Assembly: GCA_019240405.1 (NCBI GenBank)
Contig: JAFAYL010000017.1
Location: 20,578-84,577, forward strand
DNA length: 64,000 nucleotides
Direction of reading: 5' to 3'
Source of the DNA: Acidobacteriaceae bacterium
GTDB lineage: Bacteria; Acidobacteriota; Terriglobia; Bryobacterales; Bryobacteraceae
Shown: piece after piece, positions 1 through 7,735 of the stretch
How the letters are laid out: every line of letters begins with the position of its first letter
Numbering within the stretch: the stretch's first letter is position 1
Position numbers and translations under genes: made by a program
Notes under the pieces: model-generated
Database searches by the model: none
The model's input: the letters and a program-made list of their open reading frames with translations, nothing else
Told to the model about the DNA's origin: nothing

Positions 1-2082
1 TTCACATCATCCTCGGCGCTGATCGAGATCCGCTCCGGCATCCCGGTTGAGGCGCGCGTTCAACTAAGTATCCAACCGGCCGCGACCAATATCATCGTAA
101 CCGATTCGCAAACGCTCCTCGATCCGCACCAAACCGGCATTGTGTACTCGGTTGGGGGACAACAAGTTCGTGAGCAGCAATCAAGTGTGCCTGGTCGTGG
201 CGTTCCTGATCTCGTGAATATGCAACCTGGATGGCTCTTTGAGGCGAACGGCGTCCTTCACCCGCGCGGATCTGAATACCAAACCTTGTTCGTAGTCGAT
301 GGAGTGCCGATGGACGAGAACCGCTCGCCGGCATTCGCGCCCTCTCTCGGCGCAGAAGATGTCCAGTCGATGAGTGTCCTCACCGCGAATTACCCGGCCG
401 AATATGGCCGCAAGCTCGGGGGTGTTGTGGAGGTCACGACAAGCCGCGACATTCAACCAGGGTTCCACGGGTCGGCTGAATTTGGCGGAGGAAGCTTTGG
501 AACTGAAACCGGTTTTCTGTCCGGCGTATATGGCTGGAGCCGCAGCGCTTTGGCGATGAGCGTTGATGCCGAACGGACGGACCGCTACCTCGATCCCCCA
601 GCCGTCGCAAATTTCACCAACTCTGCAATCATCGACGGCTTAAACGTCGCTTACGATCACGATTTTTCCGATTCCGACCGCCTTCATCTTTATGTGCGGC
701 GAACGCAAACGGCGTTCGAGGTCCCAAACGAGAACCTGCAACAAGTCGCGGGACAACGACAGGATCGCAACAGTCGCGAGGATCTCGGGCAAGCGGCATG
801 GACCCACGATATCTCGGCTGAGCTTATCTTTAACTTGCGTGCCGCAGTCGAAGATCTCTCGGCCAATCTGTGGTCGAACGGTCTTTCGACTCCCGTCATT
901 GCTTTTCAACAGCGCGGCTTCCGGCGCACTTATCTCGCGTCTAATCTCGCGGCACACAAGGGCCGCCACGACATCAAAATTGGCGCCGATGCGTACTATG
1001 CGCCGGTGACGGAGGCGCTCCAATACCAAATCACGAATCCGTTCTATTTCGACCCGGGGACGCAACCAAGTTTTCGATTCTTTGATCACGCGCTCGATCA
1101 CGAGCAGAGTTTATTTGCGCAAGACACAATGCGATTGGGAAATCTCACTCTGAGCGCGGGCTTGCGATGGGATCATTATGCGCTGCTTGTGAAAGATAAC
1201 GCCTGGAGTCCTCGATTTGGCGCAGGATGGTACTGGCCTTCAGCCGATATCGTCTTCCATTTTTCTTACGACCGTGCGTTCCTCACTCCTGCTCTGGAGA
1301 ATCTGCTGCTTGCCAGTTCGCCTCAGGTCGACAGCTTGAACCCTTCCGTTCTGCGGCTCCCGGTGCAAGCCTCGCGCGGCAATTTCTACGAAGCGGGATT
1401 TACGAAGGGCATCGCGGGAAAACTGAGACTTGATGCGTCAGCGTATCGCCGGACTTTCATCAGTTTCGCGGATGACGATGTCTTTCTGAACACAGGCATC
1501 AGCTTCCCGATCGCTTTTCATAACGCTGATATCAAGGGCACCGACGTGAAACTCGACTTGCCGCGCTGGCGCGGATTTTCCGGCTTCTTGAGCTATTCAA
1601 ATATGATCGGCATCGCACAATTGCCCGTCACGGGAGGTCTTTTTCTCGGCAGCGACGCAGTGGGCGTGCTTGGCGTGCGAGACAAGTTTCCGATTTCCCA
1701 GGATCAGCGCAACACCGCTCGAGGACGGCTTCGATATCAACTTCATCCTCGGATGTGGATAGCGGTTGCGGCTGAATATGGCAGCGGTCTTCCCGTCGAT
1801 ATCAATACCAATCAGGTCAACATCCCGTCACTCGTCGCGCAATACGGTCAAACGATTATCGATCAGGCGAACTTCAGCCGCGGTCGCGTGCGCCCGAACT
1901 TTTCTCTCGATGCGAGCCTTGGAGCCGAGCTGTGGAAACGAGAGAAGCAAAGCCTGACGATTGAAGTTGAAGGTGAGAACCTGACCGACAAAGTGAATCT
2001 GATCAACTTCGAGGGCTTATTCTCCGGGACAGCAGTTGCGCCGCCCCGGAGCGGAAGTGTGAGATTGCGGTACAGTTTCTGA
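1..2082 (+). CDS. TonB-dependent receptor, Oar-like, 5' end outside window
   Basis: The reading frame is open from the first base, so the N-terminus (probably signal peptide and most of the carboxypeptidase-regulatory domain) lies upstream of the window; the GTG at 142 is internal. The visible part has a plug-like region with VVDGVPMDENR and AEYGRKLGGVVEVTT, followed by a long run of alternating aromatic/polar beta-strands ending in VRLRYSF, an aromatic C-terminus typical of outer-membrane barrels. The family imports or binds large ligands across the outer membrane using TonB energy; the ligand cannot be told from sequence. In Acidobacteriota such proteins are numerous. The barrel assignment is firm, the substrate unknown. 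Confidence 0.85.
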   Translation, partial: FTSSSALIEIRSGIPVEARVQLSIQPAATNIIVTDSQTLLDPHQTGIVYSVGGQQVREQQSSVPGRGVPDLVNMQPGWLFEANGVLHPRGSEYQTLFVVDGVPMDENRSPAFAPSLGAEDVQSMSVLTANYPAEYGRKLGGVVEVTTSRDIQPGFHGSAEFGGGSFGTETGFLSGVYGWSRSALAMSVDAERTDRYLDPPAVANFTNSAIIDGLNVAYDHDFSDSDRLHLYVRRTQTAFEVPNENLQQVAGQRQDRNSREDLGQAAWTHDISAELIFNLRAAVEDLSANLWSNGLSTPVIAFQQRGFRRTYLASNLAAHKGRHDIKIGADAYYAPVTEALQYQITNPFYFDPGTQPSFRFFDHALDHEQSLFAQDTMRLGNLTLSAGLRWDHYALLVKDNAWSPRFGAGWYWPSADIVFHFSYDRAFLTPALENLLLASSPQVDSLNPSVLRLPVQASRGNFYEAGFTKGIAGKLRLDASAYRRTFISFADDDVFLNTGISFPIAFHNADIKGTDVKLDLPRWRGFSGFLSYSNMIGIAQLPVTGGLFLGSDAVGVLGVRDKFPISQDQRNTARGRLRYQLHPRMWIAVAAEYGSGLPVDINTNQVNIPSLVAQYGQTIIDQANFSRGRVRPNFSLDASLGAELWKREKQSLTIEVEGENLTDKVNLINFEGLFSGTAVAPPRSGSVRLRYSF

Positions 2083-2098
2083 TTGCCCCTAGTTCAGA

Positions 2099-2571
2099 TT
2101 ACGGGTTATCAGTGTCGATCGTCTCCCAACTCGAACACGTGATCCCTTCGTCAGGCGTCGTGAGCGTCGAAAGAATCCCAACCTCGCCGGGCTTGCCCGA
2201 TACCTTTTGCGTCTTGGTGACTGTAATCGGCGGCTCGGTCTTCTTCAGCGATTGTGACCAAAGCGATTCCACCGTGTTGTCGGATACAAGCCAGCTGTTC
2301 CACGTCGCGGTGACAGAAGTCCCCAAACTGAACTCCATCGTCAGCATGTCGGATTTTGCGTTGTAGCTGAGCTTGTCAGCCAGCGTGCAAGGCACTTCGC
2401 TAATCGCCATGTATGCCCCACGAAATACCCGGCTGCCGAGTTTGCGTCCTTATATAACTCCAGATCCACAGTGTCTCCCGACGTTAGGTTCGCAAGAACA
2501 CAAGCCCGTAAGTCGCTGTTTATACAAGGGGCCCAAGAAAATCTGCTGCGAATTCCGGCTAGCCGGCGGCA
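2099..2571 (-). pseudogene. Frameshifted, 5'-truncated remnant of a hypothetical gene
   Basis: A minus-strand frame from 2410 to 2099 gives a plausible globular protein ending GITCSSWETIDTDNP. Just upstream, a different minus-strand frame (2571 to about 2420) reads LANLTSGDTVDLELYKDANS followed by AAGYFVG, equally protein-like. The two join smoothly as GYFVG-AYMAISEVPC if one G is added to the G4 run that is C4 at 2416-2419 on the plus strand. No ATG, GTG or TTG precedes the upstream part before a stop at 2572-2574, so the 5' end is also missing or damaged. I do not recognise the family. A sequencing indel could explain the shift but not the missing start. Confidence 0.6.
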
Positions 2572-2587
2572 CTACAACAATGAGCTC

Positions 2588-2593
2588 TAGACT
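2588..2593 (+). promoter_or_regulatory. Putative -10 box (TAGACT) of the BON-domain gene
   Basis: TAGACT lies 8 bases before the ATG at 2602, and there is no Shine-Dalgarno sequence between them. If used as a -10, transcription would start at or within a few bases of the start codon. Confidence 0.3.
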
Positions 2594-2601
2594 CTTCCAC
2601 C

Positions 2602-2979
2602 ATGCACCGCCTATTTGCGTTTTTTGTCGCTCTTTCGCTGTTCTTGATTATACCCGCGGCGCCCGCTCATGCAACGGCCCCGTCGCGGAAAGCAGCGTCA
2701 CAGCGCGGGCCAACGCCCAGCGACGCGCAGATTGAAGCCACCATCCGCACCAAGCTCGCCAAGTCAAAGATTGGTAAGGACGGCTTCCGCTTCCGCGTGC
2801 AGCACGGGGTGGTGACCTGGGAAGGAAACACTAACGTCATGCAGCACAAGGGTTCGGCGACGCGGATGGCGCGCACAGCGGGTGCCGTTCAGGTGATCAA
2901 CAACATCCAGGTGAGCGCCAGCGCGAAAGCCAAGGCGAGCGCACAATTGAAAAAAGCTTCGGTAGTCCAGCCGCAATAG
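2602..2979 (+). CDS. Secreted BON-domain protein
   Basis: 125 residues. An N-terminal signal peptide (MHRLFAFFVALSLFLIIPAA, cleavage after about AHA) is followed by a single BON domain at about residues 40-105, with the pattern DAQIEATIRTKL, GVVTWEGN and VQVINNIQV. BON domains bind phospholipid or stabilise the envelope, as in OsmY and OmpA-linked proteins, usually as two copies; this protein has one. The C-terminus is a Lys/Ala-rich tail. The product is probably periplasmic. It stands alone, with the remnant gene opposite it upstream and the prolyl isomerase 64 bases downstream. The role in this organism is inferred only. Confidence 0.8.
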   Translation: MHRLFAFFVALSLFLIIPAAPAHATAPSRKAASQRGPTPSDAQIEATIRTKLAKSKIGKDGFRFRVQHGVVTWEGNTNVMQHKGSATRMARTAGAVQVINNIQVSASAKAKASAQLKKASVVQPQ

Positions 2980-3043
2980 TCACGCCCCTGGCGGGAGCTA
3001 GTCGATTCGCATGTTAGAGTTGAGGTGTCTAAACGACATCTGA

Positions 3044-4174
3044 ATGAGAAGCAGTCTATTTTTTCTATTCCTTTCCTGCTGTGTCGTGGTGTTAGGGCAA
3101 ACACCTTCGTCTTCGCAAACGCCGCCGGCGCAAACTAGTTCGGGAGCTCAGAAACAGCAGTCGTCCGCTCCGGCGACAACAAGCCAGACGCCTGCGCCTA
3201 CGAATCAAGCGCCCTCTGGCGCGCCTGGGCAATTGAAGGCGAGGGGTCCTGAAGCAGTCGCGCAGCAGGATCCGAAACGCGTGGTGGCAACTATCGAGGG
3301 CAAGCCGATAACGGCGCAGGAAGCCCTCGAGATGCTGAAGGGAATTCGTCCCGAAGACCGCAAGCGCTTTGAAAACAATCTTTCAAATTTACTGCAACAG
3401 CTATACATGCAAAAGCAGTTTGCTTCCGTAGCGGTGAAGATGAATCTGGAGCAGCAGTCGCCCTGGAAAGAACAGCTCGAGATGAATCGCGCGAACATTT
3501 TGGCGCAGGCTTACATTAGTACGCTGGGCAACACCGCCGGTTCCGGAGCTTCTGCCGAAGATCCGAAGAAATACTACGATGAGCACCCGGACGAATTCGA
3601 TCAAGTGAAACTGAGTGGCATTCTGGTGGCATTCAACACTCCCGGAACACCCGGACCGAATGCAAACGTCACGCGGACCGAGCAACAGGCTCGCGATAAA
3701 GCGAACGATTTAGAGAAGAAGTTGAAGGGTGGAGCAGATTTCGCAGCCACGGCGCGATCCGATTCCGATGACAAGCGCAGCGCGGCGACGGGCGGCGAAG
3801 TTGGAACTTTCCCGATGAATGCGCCGAATCTTCCGCCTGACATCAAAGCAGCAATCGCTAAGCTGCAGGCGGGGCAAGTCTCCGAACCGGTCCGCGTTCC
3901 GGCCGGGTTCTATATTCTGAAAGTGGACAGCCGGACGAAGGTCCCTTTTGAGCAAGCTCGGACTCAAATTTTAGACAAATGGAAAAATGAGAAGACACAA
4001 GCCGCGCTGAAACAGGAGTTCGACAAGTTCAAGATTCAGGTCCAAGATCCGGACTTCTTTAATGCCCCGAGTAGCCCAGCCGCAAAGATCCCATCCCTCC
4101 AGCAGGGCCCAAAACCCGCGAACCCGACGCCGCCCTCCCCGCCTAGCCAAGCTTTGGCTAAACCTCAACCCTAA
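3044..4174 (+). CDS. Parvulin-type peptidyl-prolyl cis-trans isomerase (PpiC/SurA-like)
   Basis: 376 residues. The signal peptide MRSSLFFLFLSCCVVVLG is followed by a Gln/Ser/Pro/Thr-rich linker (about 20-75), a SurA-like helical N-domain containing VVATIEGKPITAQEALEML, and a parvulin domain at about 185-310 with GGADFAATAR, GGEVGTFPM and FYILKVDSRT. The C-terminus is another Pro-rich tail (PANPTPPSPPSQ). Such proteins assist outer-membrane protein folding in the periplasm, which fits a genome rich in beta-barrel receptors. The architecture resembles SurA with one parvulin domain instead of two. No strong ribosome-binding site precedes the ATG. Family assignment is good; the client proteins are unknown. 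Confidence 0.85.
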   Translation: MRSSLFFLFLSCCVVVLGQTPSSSQTPPAQTSSGAQKQQSSAPATTSQTPAPTNQAPSGAPGQLKARGPEAVAQQDPKRVVATIEGKPITAQEALEMLKGIRPEDRKRFENNLSNLLQQLYMQKQFASVAVKMNLEQQSPWKEQLEMNRANILAQAYISTLGNTAGSGASAEDPKKYYDEHPDEFDQVKLSGILVAFNTPGTPGPNANVTRTEQQARDKANDLEKKLKGGADFAATARSDSDDKRSAATGGEVGTFPMNAPNLPPDIKAAIAKLQAGQVSEPVRVPAGFYILKVDSRTKVPFEQARTQILDKWKNEKTQAALKQEFDKFKIQVQDPDFFNAPSSPAAKIPSLQQGPKPANPTPPSPPSQALAKPQP

Positions 4175-4211
4175 GCGCAACACTGACGCTGTTCGTTACA
4201 TTCCGGGTGTC

Positions 4212-4736
4212 GTGACAGGGCTGCCGAAGCTAACGGGCAGCCCGATTCAAATCTCATTCAAATCTCAACTGAGCGCTCATCGCGGCAAATTGCTTGCGAC
4301 GGAGCCGTATAAAGGTACTCCTGTGTACGGCGCCTGCTTTATCAAAGAACGCAGGATCGTGCTGGAGAGCGGGCTTACGAATCGCCCTTCATTACTTCGG
4401 CTCATCGTCGTTCACGAACTCTTTCATTTCGTTTGGAGACGGCTGGGCAACCGAACTCGAGAGCAGTTTGCGGAGTTGCTGGCGTATGAATATGAGCACC
4501 GGGCGCGCGGAGAGCTTGGCGAATCCGCCGCTGTGAAAAAGGCACTCCTAAGACGCAGCGATTATGAAAGCTCTTCTGGATCTTGGCGCGATTATGTTTG
4601 CGAGAGCTTTTGCGATACGGCGGCCTGGCACTATTCAGGGATTACGAAAGATCCTACATTCACGCTCGCTCAAAGTTGGAGAGAACGTAGGCGAGCCTGG
4701 ATTGAGACGAATTTCGCGAAAGGTTATAACTGCTAG
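4212..4736 (+). CDS. Small HExxH putative metallopeptidase-like protein
   Basis: About 174 residues from a GTG at 4212. The frame stays open back to an ATG at 4062, but that would overlap the isomerase gene by 113 bases and give an Arg/Pro-rich shadow-like N-terminus. The core contains LIVVHELFHFVWRRLG, a zinc-type HExxH motif, and 15-20 residues later EQFAELLAYEYEHRARGE, whose Glu could be a third ligand. Further on are YVCESFCDTAAWHY and a basic C-terminus. There is no signal peptide from either start. I do not recognise a named family; the resemblance is to short gluzincin-like domains often annotated as hypothetical. Catalysis is unproven. Confidence 0.6.
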   Translation: MTGLPKLTGSPIQISFKSQLSAHRGKLLATEPYKGTPVYGACFIKERRIVLESGLTNRPSLLRLIVVHELFHFVWRRLGNRTREQFAELLAYEYEHRARGELGESAAVKKALLRRSDYESSSGSWRDYVCESFCDTAAWHYSGITKDPTFTLAQSWRERRRAWIETNFAKGYNC

Positions 4737-4755
4737 CGACTGCTCTCGCGAGCGA

Positions 4756-4761
4756 TACACT
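4756..4761 (+). promoter_or_regulatory. Putative -10 box (TACACT) of the TlpA-like gene
   Basis: TACACT is 7 bases before the GTG at 4769 with no Shine-Dalgarno sequence in between, compatible with a leaderless transcript. Confidence 0.3.
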
Positions 4762-4768
4762 AAAACTT

Positions 4769-5374
4769 GTGACGCGATTGACCGGTCGACGATTTAGCGT
4801 TTTGATTGCTGTTGCTGCAGTAATCATCCCGTTGTGTTCCTGTTCCGGTTCGTCTGCGACAAGGGCTGCTTCGCACCCCGCGAAGGAGCGAAAGTCCGCG
4901 CCCGATTTCACACTCCGGGACGCGAACGGAAGTCTCGTAAAGCTTTCCGACTACCGGGGCAAAGTGGTTCTCCTGAATTTTTGGGCGACTTGGTGCGGTC
5001 CGTGCACGCTCGAGATTCCGTGGTTCATCGATTTTGAGCAGCAGTTCAAGTCGAAAGGGTTCGAAGTGGTTGGCGTGTCGATGGATGAAGAGGGATGGAC
5101 TGCGGTGAAACCGTACATTGCGCAACACAAGATGAACTACCGCGTGCTCTTGGGGGACGATTCTGTGGGCGAGCTTTACGGCGGAGTCGACTCGCTGCCG
5201 ACCAGCTTTATTATCGATCGGGACGGCAAAATCGCCTCGGTTCACGTTGGCCTTGCTGAAAAGAATGAGTACATCGATGAGATTGAAAATCTGCTGGGCG
5301 CAAAACAAGCACGCAGCTCTGGTTCTTCTGTGCGGCATGTGCCTGCCGCTCTCGTTGGCGGCGCAGCAAAATAA
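4769..5374 (+). CDS. TlpA/ResA-like thioredoxin-fold lipoprotein
   Basis: 201 residues from GTG. A hydrophobic N-terminus (VLIAVAAVIIPLCSCSGSS) with candidate lipobox Cys suggests a lipoprotein on the periplasmic side. The redoxin domain (about 43-180) carries APDFTLRDANGSLVKLSDYR, the active site NFWATWCGPC, and the cis-proline region VDSLPTSFIIDRDG. Such proteins reduce or oxidise cysteine pairs, for example in cytochrome c maturation, or scavenge peroxides. Its 3' end overlaps the start of a DsbD-alpha-like gene, which implies co-translation and a shared disulfide-exchange role. The C-terminal stretch after GAKQ is an unusual extension lying in the overlap. Confidence 0.85.
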   Translation: MTRLTGRRFSVLIAVAAVIIPLCSCSGSSATRAASHPAKERKSAPDFTLRDANGSLVKLSDYRGKVVLLNFWATWCGPCTLEIPWFIDFEQQFKSKGFEVVGVSMDEEGWTAVKPYIAQHKMNYRVLLGDDSVGELYGGVDSLPTSFIIDRDGKIASVHVGLAEKNEYIDEIENLLGAKQARSSGSSVRHVPAALVGGAAK

Positions 5375-5762
5375 GCTGACAGTTGAGCCGGTTAAGGAAC
5401 TCACTATCAAACCTGGAGGCACGGCTGTCGAGACTCTTCGGGTAGTCGTGGAGCCCAGCTTTCACGTCAACAGCGACAAACCTAAGGATGAGTTCGTAAT
5501 TCCGCTTAAACTCACCTGGATCAGAGGACCGCTCGAAACCGAATACACCCATTACCCTGCTGCTGAGGAAATCAAGGTCGGCGATCAGATGCTCACCGTG
5601 TTTACGGGTGCGTTTAACATCGAAACGGAATTCAAAGCGCCTGAAAGCTCAACACCAGGAACATCGATGATGACGGGCAAGCTACGCTATCAAGCCTGCA
5701 ATAACCAGATGTGCTTTCGTCCGGCGACGTTAGAGATCCGGCTACCGGTTCTGTTTCAGTAG
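5277..5762 (+). CDS. DsbD alpha-domain-like secreted protein
   Basis: About 161 residues from the ATG at 5277; ATG 5247, 5265 and 5337 are other options. From 5277 a signal peptide is seen (HAALVLLCGMCLPLSLAAQ). The mature part is an immunoglobulin-like fold resembling the N-terminal DsbD domain: VVEPSFHVNSDKP, then the Cys pair in KLRYQACNNQMCFRPAT near the C-terminus. In DsbD this domain takes electrons from the membrane part and hands them to periplasmic partners. Here it is free-standing, without membrane helices or the C-terminal thioredoxin domain, and overlaps the TlpA-like gene by about 98 bases. Together they look like a split thiol-reduction module. Confidence 0.75.
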   Translation: MRLKICWAQNKHAALVLLCGMCLPLSLAAQQNKLTVEPVKELTIKPGGTAVETLRVVVEPSFHVNSDKPKDEFVIPLKLTWIRGPLETEYTHYPAAEEIKVGDQMLTVFTGAFNIETEFKAPESSTPGTSMMTGKLRYQACNNQMCFRPATLEIRLPVLFQ

Positions 5763-5816
5763 CCGCATAAATCGGCCTATCATGATCGTTGGAATCAGGG
5801 AGGACTGAGGAAAACC

Positions 5817-7409
5817 ATGCCAGCGAATGAGCACAGTGTCGGGCGGACCGGCGATCTCGAAGACGGGCAGATGAAGGAAGTCGTCGTTGGCGATACCAAA
5901 GTACTTCTGGCGCGGGTGAATGGCGAGTATTATGCGCTCGGGGCGGAGTGCCCTCACTGGGGCGCGCCGCTTGCGGAAGGGCTGCTTTGCGGGGAACGGC
6001 TTATCTGCCCCTGGCACAAATCGTGCTTTCGAGTAAGCGATGGAGCACTGTTAGAACCGCCCGCGCTCGACGGTTTGCCGCGCTATTCTGTGCGGGTCGA
6101 AAATGGAACGATTTTTGTCAGCGTGCCGGATTCAGCACCTGAACCGCCAAAACCATCGGGCCGATTGAAATCCTCTGATTCGCGCCGGATGGTTATTCTA
6201 GGCGCGGGTGCCGCAGGTTTGGTCGCCGCTGAAGCACTGCGCTTCGCGGGCTACGAGGGCCGAATCGAGATGATCAGTCATGAAGGTGAGCTGCCATACG
6301 ATCGCCCGAAGCTGAGCAAGGGATATTTGTCCGGGCAAGCCAAAGGCGAGGAGCTGCCGCTGCGACCACGAGACTTCTATGAAGAGTACGGGATTGAGCA
6401 TGTCGTCCGGCGAGTGACGGAGGTGGACGTAGCGCAGCGCCAAATTCTCTTCGACGATGGGCCTCCGGTTACGTACACGGCATTGTTGCTTGCGACAGGC
6501 GGTAGACCGCGTACGCTGGACTGCCCTGGGGCAAATTTGCGGAACATATTCCTGCTGCGCAGCGAAGCAGATGCGGATCACATCCTCTCTGCGGCATCAG
6601 AGGGTACTCGCGCCGTAGTCGTCGGCGGAAGCTTTATCGGAATGGAGGCGGTCTCGTGCTTTGCAGCGCGCAAGATTCCGGTCACAGTTGTTGTCAAAGA
6701 AAATGTGCCATTCGCGAACCAGTTCGGTCCCGAGGTGGGGCACGCGTTTCGGGTCTTAGCAGAAAGAAACGATGTGGAGTTTCGCTTGAACTCGGAGGTG
6801 GAAAGATTCGACGGAGCCGGTGCGATTCGCGAAGTAATGTTGCGTTCCGGCGAGCGTCTGAGCGCAGATATCGTCGTCATCGGAGTTGGCGTGCGTCCGG
6901 CGACCGAATTTATCCGCGGCGTACAGACTCGCGAGGATGGTGGAATCGTAGTCGACCAGTATCTGCGGGCGGCTCCAGATGTGTATGCCGCGGGAGATAT
7001 TGCGGTATTCCCTGAACAGCGTTCCCTTCGACCGATTCGGATTGAGCATTGGCGGGTTGCCGAGCAGCAGGGGCGAGTAGCGGCTGGAAACATGCTGGGA
7101 CGCGCCAAGCCTTTTGAAGCCGTGCCTTATTTTTGGACGGAGCAGTTCGGCACGCCCTTTGAGTATTTAGGTCACGCCGAAGATTGGGATGACTTCATCA
7201 TCCAAGGCGACGTGAATAAGCCGGAGTTTTTGGGCTTTTATGTGAAAGACGGCCGCGTTGCGGCGGCGGTCGCCTCCGGACGCGATCGGGATATGGCCGC
7301 GCTCCATGAGCTGATGCGGCTGAACCGCGTGCCTGCAGTGGAAGAGATACGGCGCGAAGTAGATCTGGTGAAACTTGCGCAGGAATCGGCGCGAGTAGTA
7401 TCAGCTTAG
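5817..7409 (+). CDS. Rieske-domain FAD-dependent NAD(P)H oxidoreductase (AIFM3-like)
   Basis: 530 residues, start supported by GGGAGGACTGAGG upstream. Residues 1-105 form a Rieske [2Fe-2S] domain with ligands in ECPHWGAPLAEG and LICPWHKSCF. From about 120 comes a pyridine nucleotide-disulfide oxidoreductase fold: the FAD-binding VILGAGAAGLVAAEAL, PYDRPKLSKGYLSG, a second GxGxxG-like region AVVVGGSFIGMEAV for NAD(P)H, and VYAAGDIAVFPE. The C-terminal part matches the reductase family. This order (Rieske then reductase) is that of AIFM3-like proteins and ferredoxin reductases. It is cytoplasmic with no signal peptide. The electron acceptor is unknown; no ferredoxin or oxygenase gene is adjacent. 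Confidence 0.88.
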   Translation: MPANEHSVGRTGDLEDGQMKEVVVGDTKVLLARVNGEYYALGAECPHWGAPLAEGLLCGERLICPWHKSCFRVSDGALLEPPALDGLPRYSVRVENGTIFVSVPDSAPEPPKPSGRLKSSDSRRMVILGAGAAGLVAAEALRFAGYEGRIEMISHEGELPYDRPKLSKGYLSGQAKGEELPLRPRDFYEEYGIEHVVRRVTEVDVAQRQILFDDGPPVTYTALLLATGGRPRTLDCPGANLRNIFLLRSEADADHILSAASEGTRAVVVGGSFIGMEAVSCFAARKIPVTVVVKENVPFANQFGPEVGHAFRVLAERNDVEFRLNSEVERFDGAGAIREVMLRSGERLSADIVVIGVGVRPATEFIRGVQTREDGGIVVDQYLRAAPDVYAAGDIAVFPEQRSLRPIRIEHWRVAEQQGRVAAGNMLGRAKPFEAVPYFWTEQFGTPFEYLGHAEDWDDFIIQGDVNKPEFLGFYVKDGRVAAAVASGRDRDMAALHELMRLNRVPAVEEIRREVDLVKLAQESARVVSA

Positions 7410-7425
7410 AAGCAGGTGAGTGCGT

Positions 7426-7524
7426 ATGCATCGGCTTATGGTCACAAAAATTGGGGACGAGTTGCGAATTGTCATTCCCGGCGAGATGCAGGACTGCATG
7501 ACAATTTGGGCAGACTGGCCGTAA
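7426..7524 (+). CDS. Possible 32-residue small protein
   Basis: ATG at 7426 is preceded by AGGTGA at a reasonable distance (GCAGGTGAGTGCGT). It encodes MHRLMVTKIGDELRIVIPGE followed by MQDCMTIWADWP. The stop TAA lies in the loop of a small hairpin (GGCC-GTAA-GGCC then T6). The peptide has a balanced composition, but there is no family match I can name. It could equally be a chance frame in the 3' trailer of the Rieske reductase gene. Confidence 0.2.
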   Translation: MHRLMVTKIGDELRIVIPGEMQDCMTIWADWP

Positions 7525-7534
7525 GGCCTTTTTT
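7517..7534 (+). terminator. Short possible terminator after the Rieske reductase
   Basis: GGCC (7517-7520), loop GTAA, GGCC (7525-7528), followed directly by six T. The four-pair stem is short, so termination strength is doubtful. It sits at the right place, between the plus-strand reductase gene and the convergent 55-residue minus-strand gene. Confidence 0.3.
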
Positions 7535-7537
7535 GGG

Positions 7538-7705
7538 TTAACGCGATGCTATGCCCCAACGGTCCGGGTATCTTTGGGACAGAAACTCGATGTCATCGGC
7601 GAGGAACTTCAAATAATTCTGTCGGTCAGACTCCGGTTTCCCTTTGAAAAACGAATCGAGGATTTCCGCCGTTTTTGATGGGTCTGATCTCTCCTGAGCA
7701 GTCAT
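7538..7705 (-). CDS. Small 55-residue conserved-looking protein
   Basis: The minus-strand ATG at 7705 has a strong ribosome-binding site (AAAAGGAGAAT immediately upstream) and runs to TAA at 7538. The product is acidic and helical in appearance: MTAQERSDPSKTAEILDSFF, then KGKPESDRQNYLKFLADDIE, ending FLSQRYPDRWGIASR. There is no signal peptide or membrane segment. The gene starts 30 bases from the divergent dnaE2 start, so the two share one regulatory gap. I do not recognise the family. The good ribosome-binding site and protein-like composition are the grounds for calling it. Confidence 0.6.
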   Translation of the reverse strand: MTAQERSDPSKTAEILDSFFKGKPESDRQNYLKFLADDIEFLSQRYPDRWGIASR

Positions 7706-7723
7706 ATTCTCCTTTTATTCGCC

Positions 7724-7729
7724 TATACT
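7724..7729 (+). promoter_or_regulatory. Putative -10 box (TATACT) of dnaE2
   Basis: TATACT is a near-consensus -10 placed 6 bases before the GTG start at 7736, so the expected transcription start is the GTG itself. No Shine-Dalgarno sequence is present. No convincing -35 is seen at 17-18 bases (GTCATA). Confidence 0.4.
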
Positions 7730-7735
7730 GGAATC

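Noticed and set aside
4062..4211. N-terminal extension of the HExxH protein to the ATG at 4062
   Set aside because: It would overlap the prolyl isomerase by 113 bases, and its sequence (RSHPSSRAQNPRTRRRPPRL) is an antiphase reading of that gene's Pro-rich tail.
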